A DNA stretch of 43,568 bases from an uncultured Odoribacter sp. (GTDB lineage Bacteria; Bacteroidota; Bacteroidia; Bacteroidales; Marinifilaceae), in NCBI GenBank assembly GCA_910589025.1, contig CAJURM010000023.1, positions 1 through 43,568 of the forward strand. The letters are read 5' to 3'. The notes below the pieces were generated by a model, which was not told the origin of the DNA, searched no databases, and saw only the letters and a list, made by a program, of their open reading frames with translations. The translations under genes were made by a program, and so were the position numbers. This document shows positions 1-8,009 of this stretch, one piece after another (within the stretch, counting starts at the first letter, position 1; each line of letters opens with the position of its first letter).

Positions 1-55
1 ACCTACGACCTACGGATTAACAGTCCGCCGCTCTAACCAACTGAGCTACTAAGGA
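1..55 (-). tRNA. tRNA-Asn (GTT), 3' part cut by window edge
   Basis: Read on the minus strand from 55 downwards, the sequence gives a 7-nt acceptor strand, TA, a D-arm beginning GCTCAGTTGG, and an anticodon arm GGACTGTTAATCC whose anticodon is GTT (Asn). The variable region and the start of the T-arm reach position 1, so the T-loop and 3' acceptor strand lie outside the window. The anticodon loop and D-arm are seen directly; only the 3' end is inferred. Confidence 0.93.
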
Positions 56-171
56 GTTTTGCTTAAAAGCGATGCAAAGATAATGCTGTTTTAGAAATTT
101 CCAAAATTTATTGCCATAAATAATAAAAAAATGAAGAGGGGAGGGTTTGTCTTTATCTTTTTTGAAAAAGG

Positions 172-202
172 TTTGGTAGATTATGAATATATGTTAAGTT
201 TG
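172..202 (+). promoter_or_regulatory. Bacteroidetes-type promoter of the giant PKD protein gene
   Basis: TTTG at 172-175 is followed after 19 bp by TAAGTTTG at 195-202. This matches the Bacteroidetes sigma-ABfr consensus (TTTG, 19-21 bp, TAnnTTTG). Transcription would start around 209, giving a 5' leader of about 30 nt before the ATG at 239. Confidence 0.75.
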
Positions 203-238
203 CAAAGCGTTTGTAAATAAACAAGGAAAGTAATCAAA

Positions 239-3200
239 ATGGTGTGGAGATTCATATTTTTCATTTTTCTTTTTGCGGGTCATGGTGTCGGTGTTTTTGC
301 TCAAGCCGGGCTGGAATTAGGTGGAATTGAGGAACGGCATTGTGACCAGTATACTTCTTCCTATATGTTTGTTCTGGAAAATAAAAGTGATGCTTCTCTT
401 TTTCAGGAGAACAGTTATGAGATTGATTTCGGTGACGGACGTGTGCTGACGTCTCAAAGTCACGCTCAGATTTCCGGTTTGGTACATACATATTCGGAGT
501 ACGGAACATACCGTTTGCGTTTTTCTGCGCGCTCTAAAGCTACAGGAGCTGTGGTAACCCGGGAGTATACGATTTTAAATATCGGAATCCCCTCTTTGGG
601 GTTGGGGGACGAGAAAATGGTTATTTCCTGTACCGGTTCGAATGCTGTTTTGTGGGCAACGGACTTTGAACACAACGCTCCGGGTACGAAATATACGGTC
701 AGTTTTGGTGACCGTACACAGACTGAAATTTTCACACAGCAACAATTGGCGGACAAGAAGGGAGGTATATCTCATAAATATGTTTCTTCTCATTGTAAGG
801 TTGACAAGGAGGGTTTTGTATATGAGATACAGGCGAAGAATGAGTGTGACTACACAAATTCTAAAATGGGGCGTTATAAAGTTGTTGTTCCTCCGATAGC
901 TAAATTCGAATGTGAGGAGCCTGTATGTATAAACAGTTTTTTGAGGATAACGAATAAATCCATACCCGGACAGAATGCGGAGTGTACGGAAACGACGAAA
1001 TATGAATGGTATGTGGACGGACAATACAGGGGGACGGGTATTACCCCTAATATCGTGTTTACGGAGAAGGGGCCGCATACAGTCAAACTGGTGGCGTCCA
1101 ACGGGCCTGCCTGTTCTCAGGATTCCTATGAAAAAACAATAGAAGTTTTTGATGAGGTAACTGTCGGTTATCAGATTAGTGAGAGTGTGATCTGTGTGGG
1201 TGAAAATTTGTCTCTGACGAGCCTGGCTACGGGGTATTTGGATCATACCTGGATTATTACTTATCCGGACGGGCATACTCGGGAATGGAAAGATAAAGAC
1301 GTGTCGTTAAGTTTTTCTGAGTGCGGTGTGTATAATATTCAGCTCTATGTAGAAGGAAAGTGTACGCCTTTGTCCAAGGACACTACGTTAATTGTTAAAA
1401 AGGATCCGGAAGTCTCGTTGGATAAATTCGATACGCTTTGTCCGGGACAAGTTGTTAATTTCTATAACAACGTGCGTTATGCCTGGAACTGCAATGCGCC
1501 GACGGCGGATTGGGAAATAACAACGCCCTCCCGGAAAGTGGAAAAAATAACAAATAATCCGTACCCATCCTACACTTTTAAGGAATCGGGGAAATACCTT
1601 GTAAAGGTTATTGTGCAAGGTGCAGATTGTCCGCAAAAGGAAATTGTCAGGCAGCAGGAAGTGAATGTGCACGATTTGACATTTGTAAAAGACATAACGG
1701 CTTCCGTTTCAGAAATCTGTGAGGGGCAGACCGTGAAGTTTACCAGTAACTCGTCCGCTTCCCATTTGACTTATCAGTGGAATGTCCCTTTTGAGTCGCG
1801 CGCCACTCCTGTGGCTCCGACTACTTTCCGGAGTCCTTCTCCCGAAATTTTATTCCCGAAGTGGGGAACTTATCAGGTGGTGGCTCATTTGTCGGCAGTA
1901 TGCGGTCTGACCTGGGAAAAAACTTTCCCGGTCAAAGTGAAATCGGATCCGGAGGTCCGGTTTGGATTGGTGGATAAATATTGTCCCGGAGAGCTTGATA
2001 TGGGAGTGGAGAACCGGGTGATGTATCAATGGAAGGACAATCCGGAAAAAGTGAGGTGGGAGGTTACGCCTCTGGACGGAAGTCCTGCCAATGGGTGTGT
2101 GTTGGGTAATGCCAGCGCGCTGTATCCGAAAATACAATTGAATGCTGCCGGAAAATATGAATTGAAAGTGACTATTGACCCTGTCGGCTGTCAGGAAAAT
2201 AGTCCCATTGTCCGGAAAAAGACGATTACGGTGTACAATGACAGCAAGACGATGAAAATTTCCATCGATTCGTTAGTTTGTGTGGGAGAATTGGTGGAAT
2301 TCAGAAATGAATCAGTGGTTGCCGAAGAAGATATTGTGACCTACAATTGGACGATATTGCCTTCATCCGGTTGGAAATATGAGGTGGGAGATGCTACTGC
2401 CAGCGGGCCTACGGTGGTTTTCTCGGAGGATGGTTATTATGAGGTTACAGCTTCGGTAAAGACATGTGATGAGTTGCAGGAAACGTTTCAGGTGCATGCG
2501 AAGAAGAATCCCGAAGTGAAGTTGAAAGAAACCCATTCTTTTTGTCCCGGGAAGCAGGATTTGGCCGATTTTGTAGAATATACCTGGTTTCATAATAGGA
2601 AAGACGCGGTCTGGGAGATCAAAGGGGTTCATACCTATGTGGACGGTACGAATGCAAATGATTTGTATCCGCATGTAAATTTTGGGGCAGGGGAGATACA
2701 GTTGGGCGTGCGGGTGGAGGATGTGAATTTGAAATGCGGGGATTTGGATAAAGCTTTAGCAATGGAGACCTATCATGTATATGATTCCTCTTTGCAGATA
2801 AAAATAGAGCCGGATCGTTTGGATTTGTGTGTGGGAGAGACCCTTGCTTTTACGAATACGACAACGAGCGGTGAACCTGGGGTAACTTATGAATGGAGTG
2901 TGGCGGAAGCGGACGGATATGAATTTACAGGTGGGGAAGGGGCGAAAAGCCTGGCTGCCCCGGAGATTCGTTTTACAAAATTCGGGACATATCACATCGG
3001 GGTGACGATCAGGTCCGTGAATGAGTGTAATGTAAAGAAACGGCAATTTGAAATTATTGTCCGGGATGTGCCCCGGGTGACTTTCCATAAATTGGAAAAT
3101 GAGTGTAAAGGAGTGGAGTTGGGTTTCACTCCGGAAAAAATAGAATATGTCCGGAATAATTGTGATTTGACATACGCCTGGAACGTGACGCCTTCCACGG

Positions 3201-6200
3201 GGTGGAGTATTGATCATGCAGACAGTAAGTATCCGAAGATCACATTTGATGCGTCCGGGCAGTATGAGATAGAGGTGAAAGTGACCGGACAGTGTGGAGG
3301 AGAGCGCAAATATGCCCGGAAAATGACGGTGTTGGATACGCATCTGGAGGCGATTGCTTCGCCTGATATAGAGGAAGCGTGTACGCCTCTGAGGGTACAA
3401 TTCCGGAATACATCGGTGGGGGATTCGTTGGAGTATCTGTGGCGGATAGAGCCGTTGAACGGGTATGAATATGAGGCTCCTTATTCCGATACGTCGTTGG
3501 CGCCGGCAGTGCTGTTCAGCGAGGCGGGAAATTACAGGGTGGTATTGAAAATAAGTAATATTTGCGCTTGGGATACGACCAGTTTTTATATCCGGTCTTA
3601 TTCTACGCCGGTGATTCTGCCGCCCCAGCAAGACATAACCAATGTGTGTGAGAAAGATTATGTTTTTATCGGTCGCGACGAGTTGAGTGTGGATGATAAA
3701 AATGATGAAATCATCCGGGTGGAATGGACGGTGAATCCGCCTTCCGGATTCCGGTATGTCAACGGTACGGGAGATACCTCCCGTTATCCGGAAATGGTTT
3801 TTGAGCATGGAAGCTATCGTTTGGAGGGAAGATATTGGAATCATTGTCAGAATGAAGGGACAGTGACGTTGAACATTGTGACGGATGAATTTATTCCGGT
3901 GGAACCCTTGTCAGATGATACGGTGTGTTCCAGAACGGAGCCTTTTATTCTGACGGCAGAGCCTGCCGGAGGGGAATGGAGTTCGGTCGACAGGATGTTG
4001 AAAGAGATAGACGGAGAGGTGTATTTCGACCCCTATCTGGATGCGGAAAGGGATTATGAAGTGGTGTATACATATCGGAACGGGAGCTGTGTGGATCGGG
4101 ATACGATGAATGTACATACGATTGCTTTGCCTGTGGTGGTGGCGGGCGACGATCAGGAAATTTGTATCAATGAAGAAGGCCGGCTCTTGGTTGCAGTGGA
4201 ACCGGTAACCGGTGGTTGGTGGGAAGGTCAGGGAATTACCGGGGATGAGAAGAATTATTTTATGCCGGATGTTGTGGGTGCACGACCGTTGAGATATTTA
4301 TATACCGATGAAGTGACGGGATGTACGAATCGGGATACATTGATTATGACCGTGTGGGGATTGCCGGGAACGGATTTTCAGGCGGAGAGACAATATTGTG
4401 TGTTTGCGGATGCGCTTTTTCAGCCGGAAGAAAAGGGGGTGAGGAACCGTTTCCATTGGGAATTCGGGGATAATACGGAAACTGTATCATGGGGAGATAC
4501 CGTGCACCGGTACCAACAGCCTGGGTTTGTGGATGTGCGGTTGATTACCGAGTCTGTGCACGGCTGCTGGGATACGTCGGGATACCAGACGGTTGAAATT
4601 GTGAATATTCCTCCGGATGCGAAATTTGAATTGTCGGATACGTCGGGATGCGGGCCTTTTGACTTGCAGATAGAGGTGGACGAATCTCAGTACACGGACC
4701 ATAATTTGTTATTTAAATGGGATTTCGGGAACGGGCTGACTTCAACGGATTTATTACCTCCTCCTGTACTGACGTATCAGGCGGGCGTATGGGATACAGC
4801 CTATACAATTCGTTTTGACGTTTACAATCAGGTGTGTGAGCATCATCGGCCTTTGGAAAAAATGATTACGGTTTATTCCTCTCCGGCGGCAAGGTTTGTG
4901 AAGCAGCACGAATGGGAGTGTGCGCCGATAGAAGTGCGCTTCCAGAATCTCAGTACGGGTAACCGGAATCGCTATGAGTGGTATTATGGAGACGACAGTG
5001 TCAGCTACAAAAAAGAGGGTGTCCACCTTTTTCATGGGGATACGGTCACCCGGGTATACCGAATTACATTAATCGCCATCAACAATTGTGGAAGAGACTC
5101 TTTTGTTGATTCTTTGACCGTTCGCCCGCAGTCCATTCACGCGTTTTTCCAGACGCCGGAACGGGATATATGCGTCGGGGAAGAAATCTGTTTTACCAAT
5201 TATACGACGGAGGATCTGGAGTACATGGTGACACAGCAATGGGATTTTGGTGACGGCTCTTTGGATACGACTTGGGATGCTTGTCATAGTTACAGAAAGG
5301 ACGGGACATTTAAAGTACATTTGTATGTGAATAACGGTTGCGGGTTTGATACAATCAGTGATTATTTGCGAATCTATCCGTTGCCGTCATTGAGTATCCG
5401 GAGTGAAAACGAATTGTGTGAAAATGATACCTTTCATTTCGAATTGAAGTCGGATTTACCCTTGCAGCGCCAGGAATGGGATTTCGGTGATACGACTTCT
5501 TCTTTGTTCCGGCAGGATGTACACCGGTATGCCGGATATGGCAAGCGGTTGGTGAAAGTATGGGCATTGTCGTCTTCTCCTGCTGTTTGCCGGGGAGAGA
5601 CGGAGAAAGAGGTTATCATTCATCCTTTGCCCGTAATCACTATATTGCCTTTGGATACGGCAGCCTGTGCGCCTTTTTATTATGAACCGTCGGTAAGCGG
5701 GGAGGGACATCTGATGTGGGATTACGGAGACGGAACGGAATTGACGTCGGCAGTGAAACATGAATATGTGAATGAAACGGACGAAGTGTTGTATCATCCT
5801 GTGCATGTTTACGCCGAAAGCAATAAAGGATGTAAATCGGAATACGAGGGTGAGGTGATTGTGTACAATGTCCCGCGGGTGGGGCTGGATAAGAAAATCA
5901 TAACCTTGGGTAAGCCTCAGGTTGTAGAATACATCAATCATTCGGAAATGTATGACGAATGTATTTGGTATCTTCCGTTCGACAAGATTGTGCATTCGTT
6001 TGATAACCAGCAGGTGGAGTTTGAAGAAACGGAATTGTATACAACCTCTTTGGTGGCTGTGAACAGGTACGGTTGCCGTGATTCGGTTGCGATAGAGCAC
6101 CAGGTGGTTATGAAAGGATTATTTTTCCCGAACTCTTTCTTTCCCTCGAGTGCCAATCCGCAGGTGAACCGTTTTAACGGTAAGGGAATCGGCTTAAAGA

Positions 6201-6445
6201 GTTATCATTTGGTCATATACGACCAATACGGTAACCGGGTGTGGGAGACCAGAGAATTGGCAAACGGGCATCCTTCGGAAGGTTGGGACGGACGGGGTAA
6301 AAATGGAGAGATGTTGCCTCAGGGCGCTTATATCTGGCGGGCAGAGGCTACGTTTATCGACGACACGCGATGGACGGGTAAAAACAGTGATTCGGGAGCT
6401 ACCCAGACAGTACAGGGCGTGGTGTTGATGTTGAAGAATAATTGA
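239..6445 (+). CDS. Giant PKD/Ig-repeat surface protein with T9SS type B sorting domain
   Basis: A 2068-aa exported protein. The N-terminus is a signal peptide (hydrophobic IFFIFLF core, likely cleavage near FAQ). Residues about 389-1122 form a superrepeat of about 185 aa in which a module starting PEVxLxxxxxxCPG alternates with one starting CVGExxxFxN. Further Ig-like units follow, then classic PKD motifs (WEFGDN, WDFGNG, WDFGDG, WDFGDT, WDYGDG) to about 1950. The last 109 residues, from GLFFPNSFFP through LVIYDQYGNRVWE and GWDGRGKNGEMLPQGAYIW, are the gliding-associated CHU_C / T9SS type B C-terminal domain. The protein should therefore cross the outer membrane by T9SS and be displayed or released. 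The ligand is unknown; PKD arrays usually act as adhesive or spacer stalks. The gene is followed by its probable PorP/SprF partner. The start is the ATG just downstream of a good promoter. Confidence 0.9.
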   Translation: MVWRFIFFIFLFAGHGVGVFAQAGLELGGIEERHCDQYTSSYMFVLENKSDASLFQENSYEIDFGDGRVLTSQSHAQISGLVHTYSEYGTYRLRFSARSKATGAVVTREYTILNIGIPSLGLGDEKMVISCTGSNAVLWATDFEHNAPGTKYTVSFGDRTQTEIFTQQQLADKKGGISHKYVSSHCKVDKEGFVYEIQAKNECDYTNSKMGRYKVVVPPIAKFECEEPVCINSFLRITNKSIPGQNAECTETTKYEWYVDGQYRGTGITPNIVFTEKGPHTVKLVASNGPACSQDSYEKTIEVFDEVTVGYQISESVICVGENLSLTSLATGYLDHTWIITYPDGHTREWKDKDVSLSFSECGVYNIQLYVEGKCTPLSKDTTLIVKKDPEVSLDKFDTLCPGQVVNFYNNVRYAWNCNAPTADWEITTPSRKVEKITNNPYPSYTFKESGKYLVKVIVQGADCPQKEIVRQQEVNVHDLTFVKDITASVSEICEGQTVKFTSNSSASHLTYQWNVPFESRATPVAPTTFRSPSPEILFPKWGTYQVVAHLSAVCGLTWEKTFPVKVKSDPEVRFGLVDKYCPGELDMGVENRVMYQWKDNPEKVRWEVTPLDGSPANGCVLGNASALYPKIQLNAAGKYELKVTIDPVGCQENSPIVRKKTITVYNDSKTMKISIDSLVCVGELVEFRNESVVAEEDIVTYNWTILPSSGWKYEVGDATASGPTVVFSEDGYYEVTASVKTCDELQETFQVHAKKNPEVKLKETHSFCPGKQDLADFVEYTWFHNRKDAVWEIKGVHTYVDGTNANDLYPHVNFGAGEIQLGVRVEDVNLKCGDLDKALAMETYHVYDSSLQIKIEPDRLDLCVGETLAFTNTTTSGEPGVTYEWSVAEADGYEFTGGEGAKSLAAPEIRFTKFGTYHIGVTIRSVNECNVKKRQFEIIVRDVPRVTFHKLENECKGVELGFTPEKIEYVRNNCDLTYAWNVTPSTGWSIDHADSKYPKITFDASGQYEIEVKVTGQCGGERKYARKMTVLDTHLEAIASPDIEEACTPLRVQFRNTSVGDSLEYLWRIEPLNGYEYEAPYSDTSLAPAVLFSEAGNYRVVLKISNICAWDTTSFYIRSYSTPVILPPQQDITNVCEKDYVFIGRDELSVDDKNDEIIRVEWTVNPPSGFRYVNGTGDTSRYPEMVFEHGSYRLEGRYWNHCQNEGTVTLNIVTDEFIPVEPLSDDTVCSRTEPFILTAEPAGGEWSSVDRMLKEIDGEVYFDPYLDAERDYEVVYTYRNGSCVDRDTMNVHTIALPVVVAGDDQEICINEEGRLLVAVEPVTGGWWEGQGITGDEKNYFMPDVVGARPLRYLYTDEVTGCTNRDTLIMTVWGLPGTDFQAERQYCVFADALFQPEEKGVRNRFHWEFGDNTETVSWGDTVHRYQQPGFVDVRLITESVHGCWDTSGYQTVEIVNIPPDAKFELSDTSGCGPFDLQIEVDESQYTDHNLLFKWDFGNGLTSTDLLPPPVLTYQAGVWDTAYTIRFDVYNQVCEHHRPLEKMITVYSSPAARFVKQHEWECAPIEVRFQNLSTGNRNRYEWYYGDDSVSYKKEGVHLFHGDTVTRVYRITLIAINNCGRDSFVDSLTVRPQSIHAFFQTPERDICVGEEICFTNYTTEDLEYMVTQQWDFGDGSLDTTWDACHSYRKDGTFKVHLYVNNGCGFDTISDYLRIYPLPSLSIRSENELCENDTFHFELKSDLPLQRQEWDFGDTTSSLFRQDVHRYAGYGKRLVKVWALSSSPAVCRGETEKEVIIHPLPVITILPLDTAACAPFYYEPSVSGEGHLMWDYGDGTELTSAVKHEYVNETDEVLYHPVHVYAESNKGCKSEYEGEVIVYNVPRVGLDKKIITLGKPQVVEYINHSEMYDECIWYLPFDKIVHSFDNQQVEFEETELYTTSLVAVNRYGCRDSVAIEHQVVMKGLFFPNSFFPSSANPQVNRFNGKGIGLKSYHLVIYDQYGNRVWETRELANGHPSEGWDGRGKNGEMLPQGAYIWRAEATFIDDTRWTGKNSDSGATQTVQGVVLMLKNN
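1402..3640 (+). repeat. About 185-aa protein superrepeat inside the giant PKD protein
   Basis: The motif P-E/R-V followed 10-12 residues later by C-P/K-G recurs at residues of about 389, 570, 756 and 942, with a weaker copy near 1122 (STPVI...NVCEKD). Each period contains two Ig-like modules, the second beginning with a C-V/E-G-E/Q motif. Copies are diverged at DNA level, so this is an old protein repeat rather than a recent tandem duplication. Boundaries are approximate. Confidence 0.7.
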
Positions 6446-6477
6446 TGAAACGGATTTTATAAAACAGGGAATTGAAG

Positions 6478-7623
6478 ATGGGCAAAAGAGGGTTTTTAGC
6501 GGCTTTTCTTTTTTGGGGTATTTTGGTTTGTCAAGGACAGGATCCCCGGATGGCTCATCCTTTTTTGTGGAAAACGTTTAATAATCCCGGACATACCGGT
6601 TTTGACGGTCGTTTGGGGATTGATTTGGGCATCCAGCGCTCTTTTTGGAGTAACCCGCTCGACTTCCGTTCTTATTTTGTGGGTGCGGAATTGCCCATCG
6701 GGAATAAACGCACCTTCGGGCTGGGGGGTGTCGGATTATTTTTTCAGCGTGATTTGGAAGGTTCGTTGATGTACGCTACCAACAGTATCGGCATGGCAAT
6801 ATCCGGTCGGGTGAGAATCATGGAAAATACGGTTCTTCAGCTGGGCATCCAGCCGGTTGTTTATCAGAAAAGCCTTGACCCGAGCCGGTTGGTGTTGGGG
6901 GATCAGTTGGATTCTTATTACGGAAAAATTCTGGATGTATCTCCGGAACTGTTAGATGTATATAAAGATAAAATAACGCTGGTCGATTTTGGTGCAGGTT
7001 TGTACGGAAAGACCAACTTTCATGTGCAGAACGGGGCGTTGGCAAGTGTTGAATATGGTTTTTCCCTTTACCATGTGATAGAGCCTTCCCAGTCGTTCGT
7101 GTCGGAGCAAGGCTCGCTTTCCAGCAAGGAAAACCTGATTAACCGCCGGATGTCCATGTATTTTTCCTATTCACATCCCATTGTGGTTGGCAATGAAATC
7201 AATACCGTATTATCTCCCTACCTGATGTATGAAAAACAGGGGCCTATGTCCAACGTGCAGTTCGGGGCTTATTGGGAGGAAGAAAGTTACGGATTGTTGG
7301 GCGCTTCTTTTAAAAAGGACCAGTACAAGGGATTGGCTTTAAGTGCAGTGGCATTTACGTTTGGGGTAAATCTGAGTCCGGAGCCCGGCATGGCCTGGCG
7401 GATTTGCTATACTTATGAATTGCCCATGAATCAGGGAACGGTATATAAAAATACGACCCATGCTTTATCCTTGCATTGGTATATACAGAAAAATGACAAC
7501 CGGATGGAAGACCGCTTTGCTAATTCTCCTAACAATAAGCGGACTTACCGGAAAAGAGTCGATTGCCGCTCCGGCTGGTTCGGTTTAAAGGGGAGAAAAG
7601 CGAAGAGGGCCTTTTATTTTTAA
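6478..7623 (+). CDS. PorP/SprF family T9SS-associated outer membrane protein
   Basis: A 381-aa beta-rich protein with a signal peptide (FLAAFLFWGILVCQG, cleavage near GQ). It begins like PorP/SprF proteins, with QDPRMAHPFLWKTFNNPGHTG, and continues with short amphipathic strands such as GLGGVGLFFQRD, matching an outer-membrane barrel of the family's usual 300-400 aa. The family is known to be encoded next to large T9SS adhesins and to be needed for secretion or anchoring of type B sorting-domain proteins (SprF for SprB). It lies 32 bp after a type B protein, so a dedicated pairing is the natural inference. A TTG at 6472 could extend it by two residues, but the ATG at 6478 is the better start. 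The C-terminus has an Arg/Lys-rich tail (KRTYRKRVDCRSG, GRKAKR) beyond the barrel. Confidence 0.85.
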   Translation: MGKRGFLAAFLFWGILVCQGQDPRMAHPFLWKTFNNPGHTGFDGRLGIDLGIQRSFWSNPLDFRSYFVGAELPIGNKRTFGLGGVGLFFQRDLEGSLMYATNSIGMAISGRVRIMENTVLQLGIQPVVYQKSLDPSRLVLGDQLDSYYGKILDVSPELLDVYKDKITLVDFGAGLYGKTNFHVQNGALASVEYGFSLYHVIEPSQSFVSEQGSLSSKENLINRRMSMYFSYSHPIVVGNEINTVLSPYLMYEKQGPMSNVQFGAYWEEESYGLLGASFKKDQYKGLALSAVAFTFGVNLSPEPGMAWRICYTYELPMNQGTVYKNTTHALSLHWYIQKNDNRMEDRFANSPNNKRTYRKRVDCRSGWFGLKGRKAKRAFYF

Positions 7624-7641
7624 GTTAAATATTCAGAATCT

Positions 7642-7974
7642 ATGAATTACTTTAAGGAAATCAATGTGGCGGTTACGGTGTGTGACAAAGAGGGGAAAAT
7701 TGTGGATATGAATGATAAATCGCGCAAGACTTTTTTGAAGCCCGGCCGGGAGGAGTTGATAGGGAAAAATGTATTGGATTGTCATCCGGAGCCGGCCCAC
7801 TCGTTGTTGGCGGATATGCTGCAAAATCCGAGGACACACGTTTATACGATAGAGAAGAACGGGGTGAAGAAATTGATTTACCAGACGCCGTGGTATGAAA
7901 ACGGGGAGTATAGGGGATTTATGGAATTATCGTTGGAGATTCCCGAAGAACTGAAACATTACGTGAGAAAATAG
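7642..7974 (+). CDS. Single-domain PAS protein
   Basis: A 110-aa protein that is essentially one PAS domain: an N-terminal strand (NVAVTVCDKEGKIVDMND), a helix region with ELIGKNVLDCHPEP, and C-terminal strands (YTIEKNGVKKLIYQTPWYENGEYRGFMEL). It has no signal peptide, membrane segment, kinase, cyclase or DNA-binding domain, so it would be a cytoplasmic sensor or binding module acting through a partner. The gene starts 18 bp after the PorP/SprF gene on the same strand, with no terminator between, so it is probably cotranscribed with the surface-protein cassette. The DCHPEP stretch offers Cys and His residues that could hold a cofactor, but no ligand can be assigned from sequence. The PAS fold is recognised with good confidence; the function is unknown. 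Confidence 0.8.
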   Translation: MNYFKEINVAVTVCDKEGKIVDMNDKSRKTFLKPGREELIGKNVLDCHPEPAHSLLADMLQNPRTHVYTIEKNGVKKLIYQTPWYENGEYRGFMELSLEIPEELKHYVRK

Positions 7975-8004
7975 GGAGAAGTGGAACCATGGTTCCACTT
8001 CTCC
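7975..8004. terminator. 30-bp perfect palindrome, bidirectional terminator
   Basis: Bases 7975-8004 are a perfect palindrome whose left arm is GGAGAAGTGGAACCA. It begins one base after the PAS gene's stop codon and ends five bases before the sialidase gene's stop codon, between two convergent genes. It can form a long hairpin in either transcript. Neither side has a long T run, so it may act as a processing or protective stem as well as a terminator. Confidence 0.7.
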
Positions 8005-8009
8005 ACTGT

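Noticed and set aside
575..1276. 233-codon minus-strand frame near the start of the giant gene
   Set aside because: Antisense shadow: Arg/Phe/Tyr-rich product, no family resemblance, no promoter or neighbours.
2756..3844. 362-codon open frame on the minus strand inside the giant PKD gene
   Set aside because: It is antisense to strongly coding sequence, its product is low in acidic residues and rich in Arg/His/Ile with no domain, and similar long antisense frames occur along the whole gene. It is a shadow of the codon bias.
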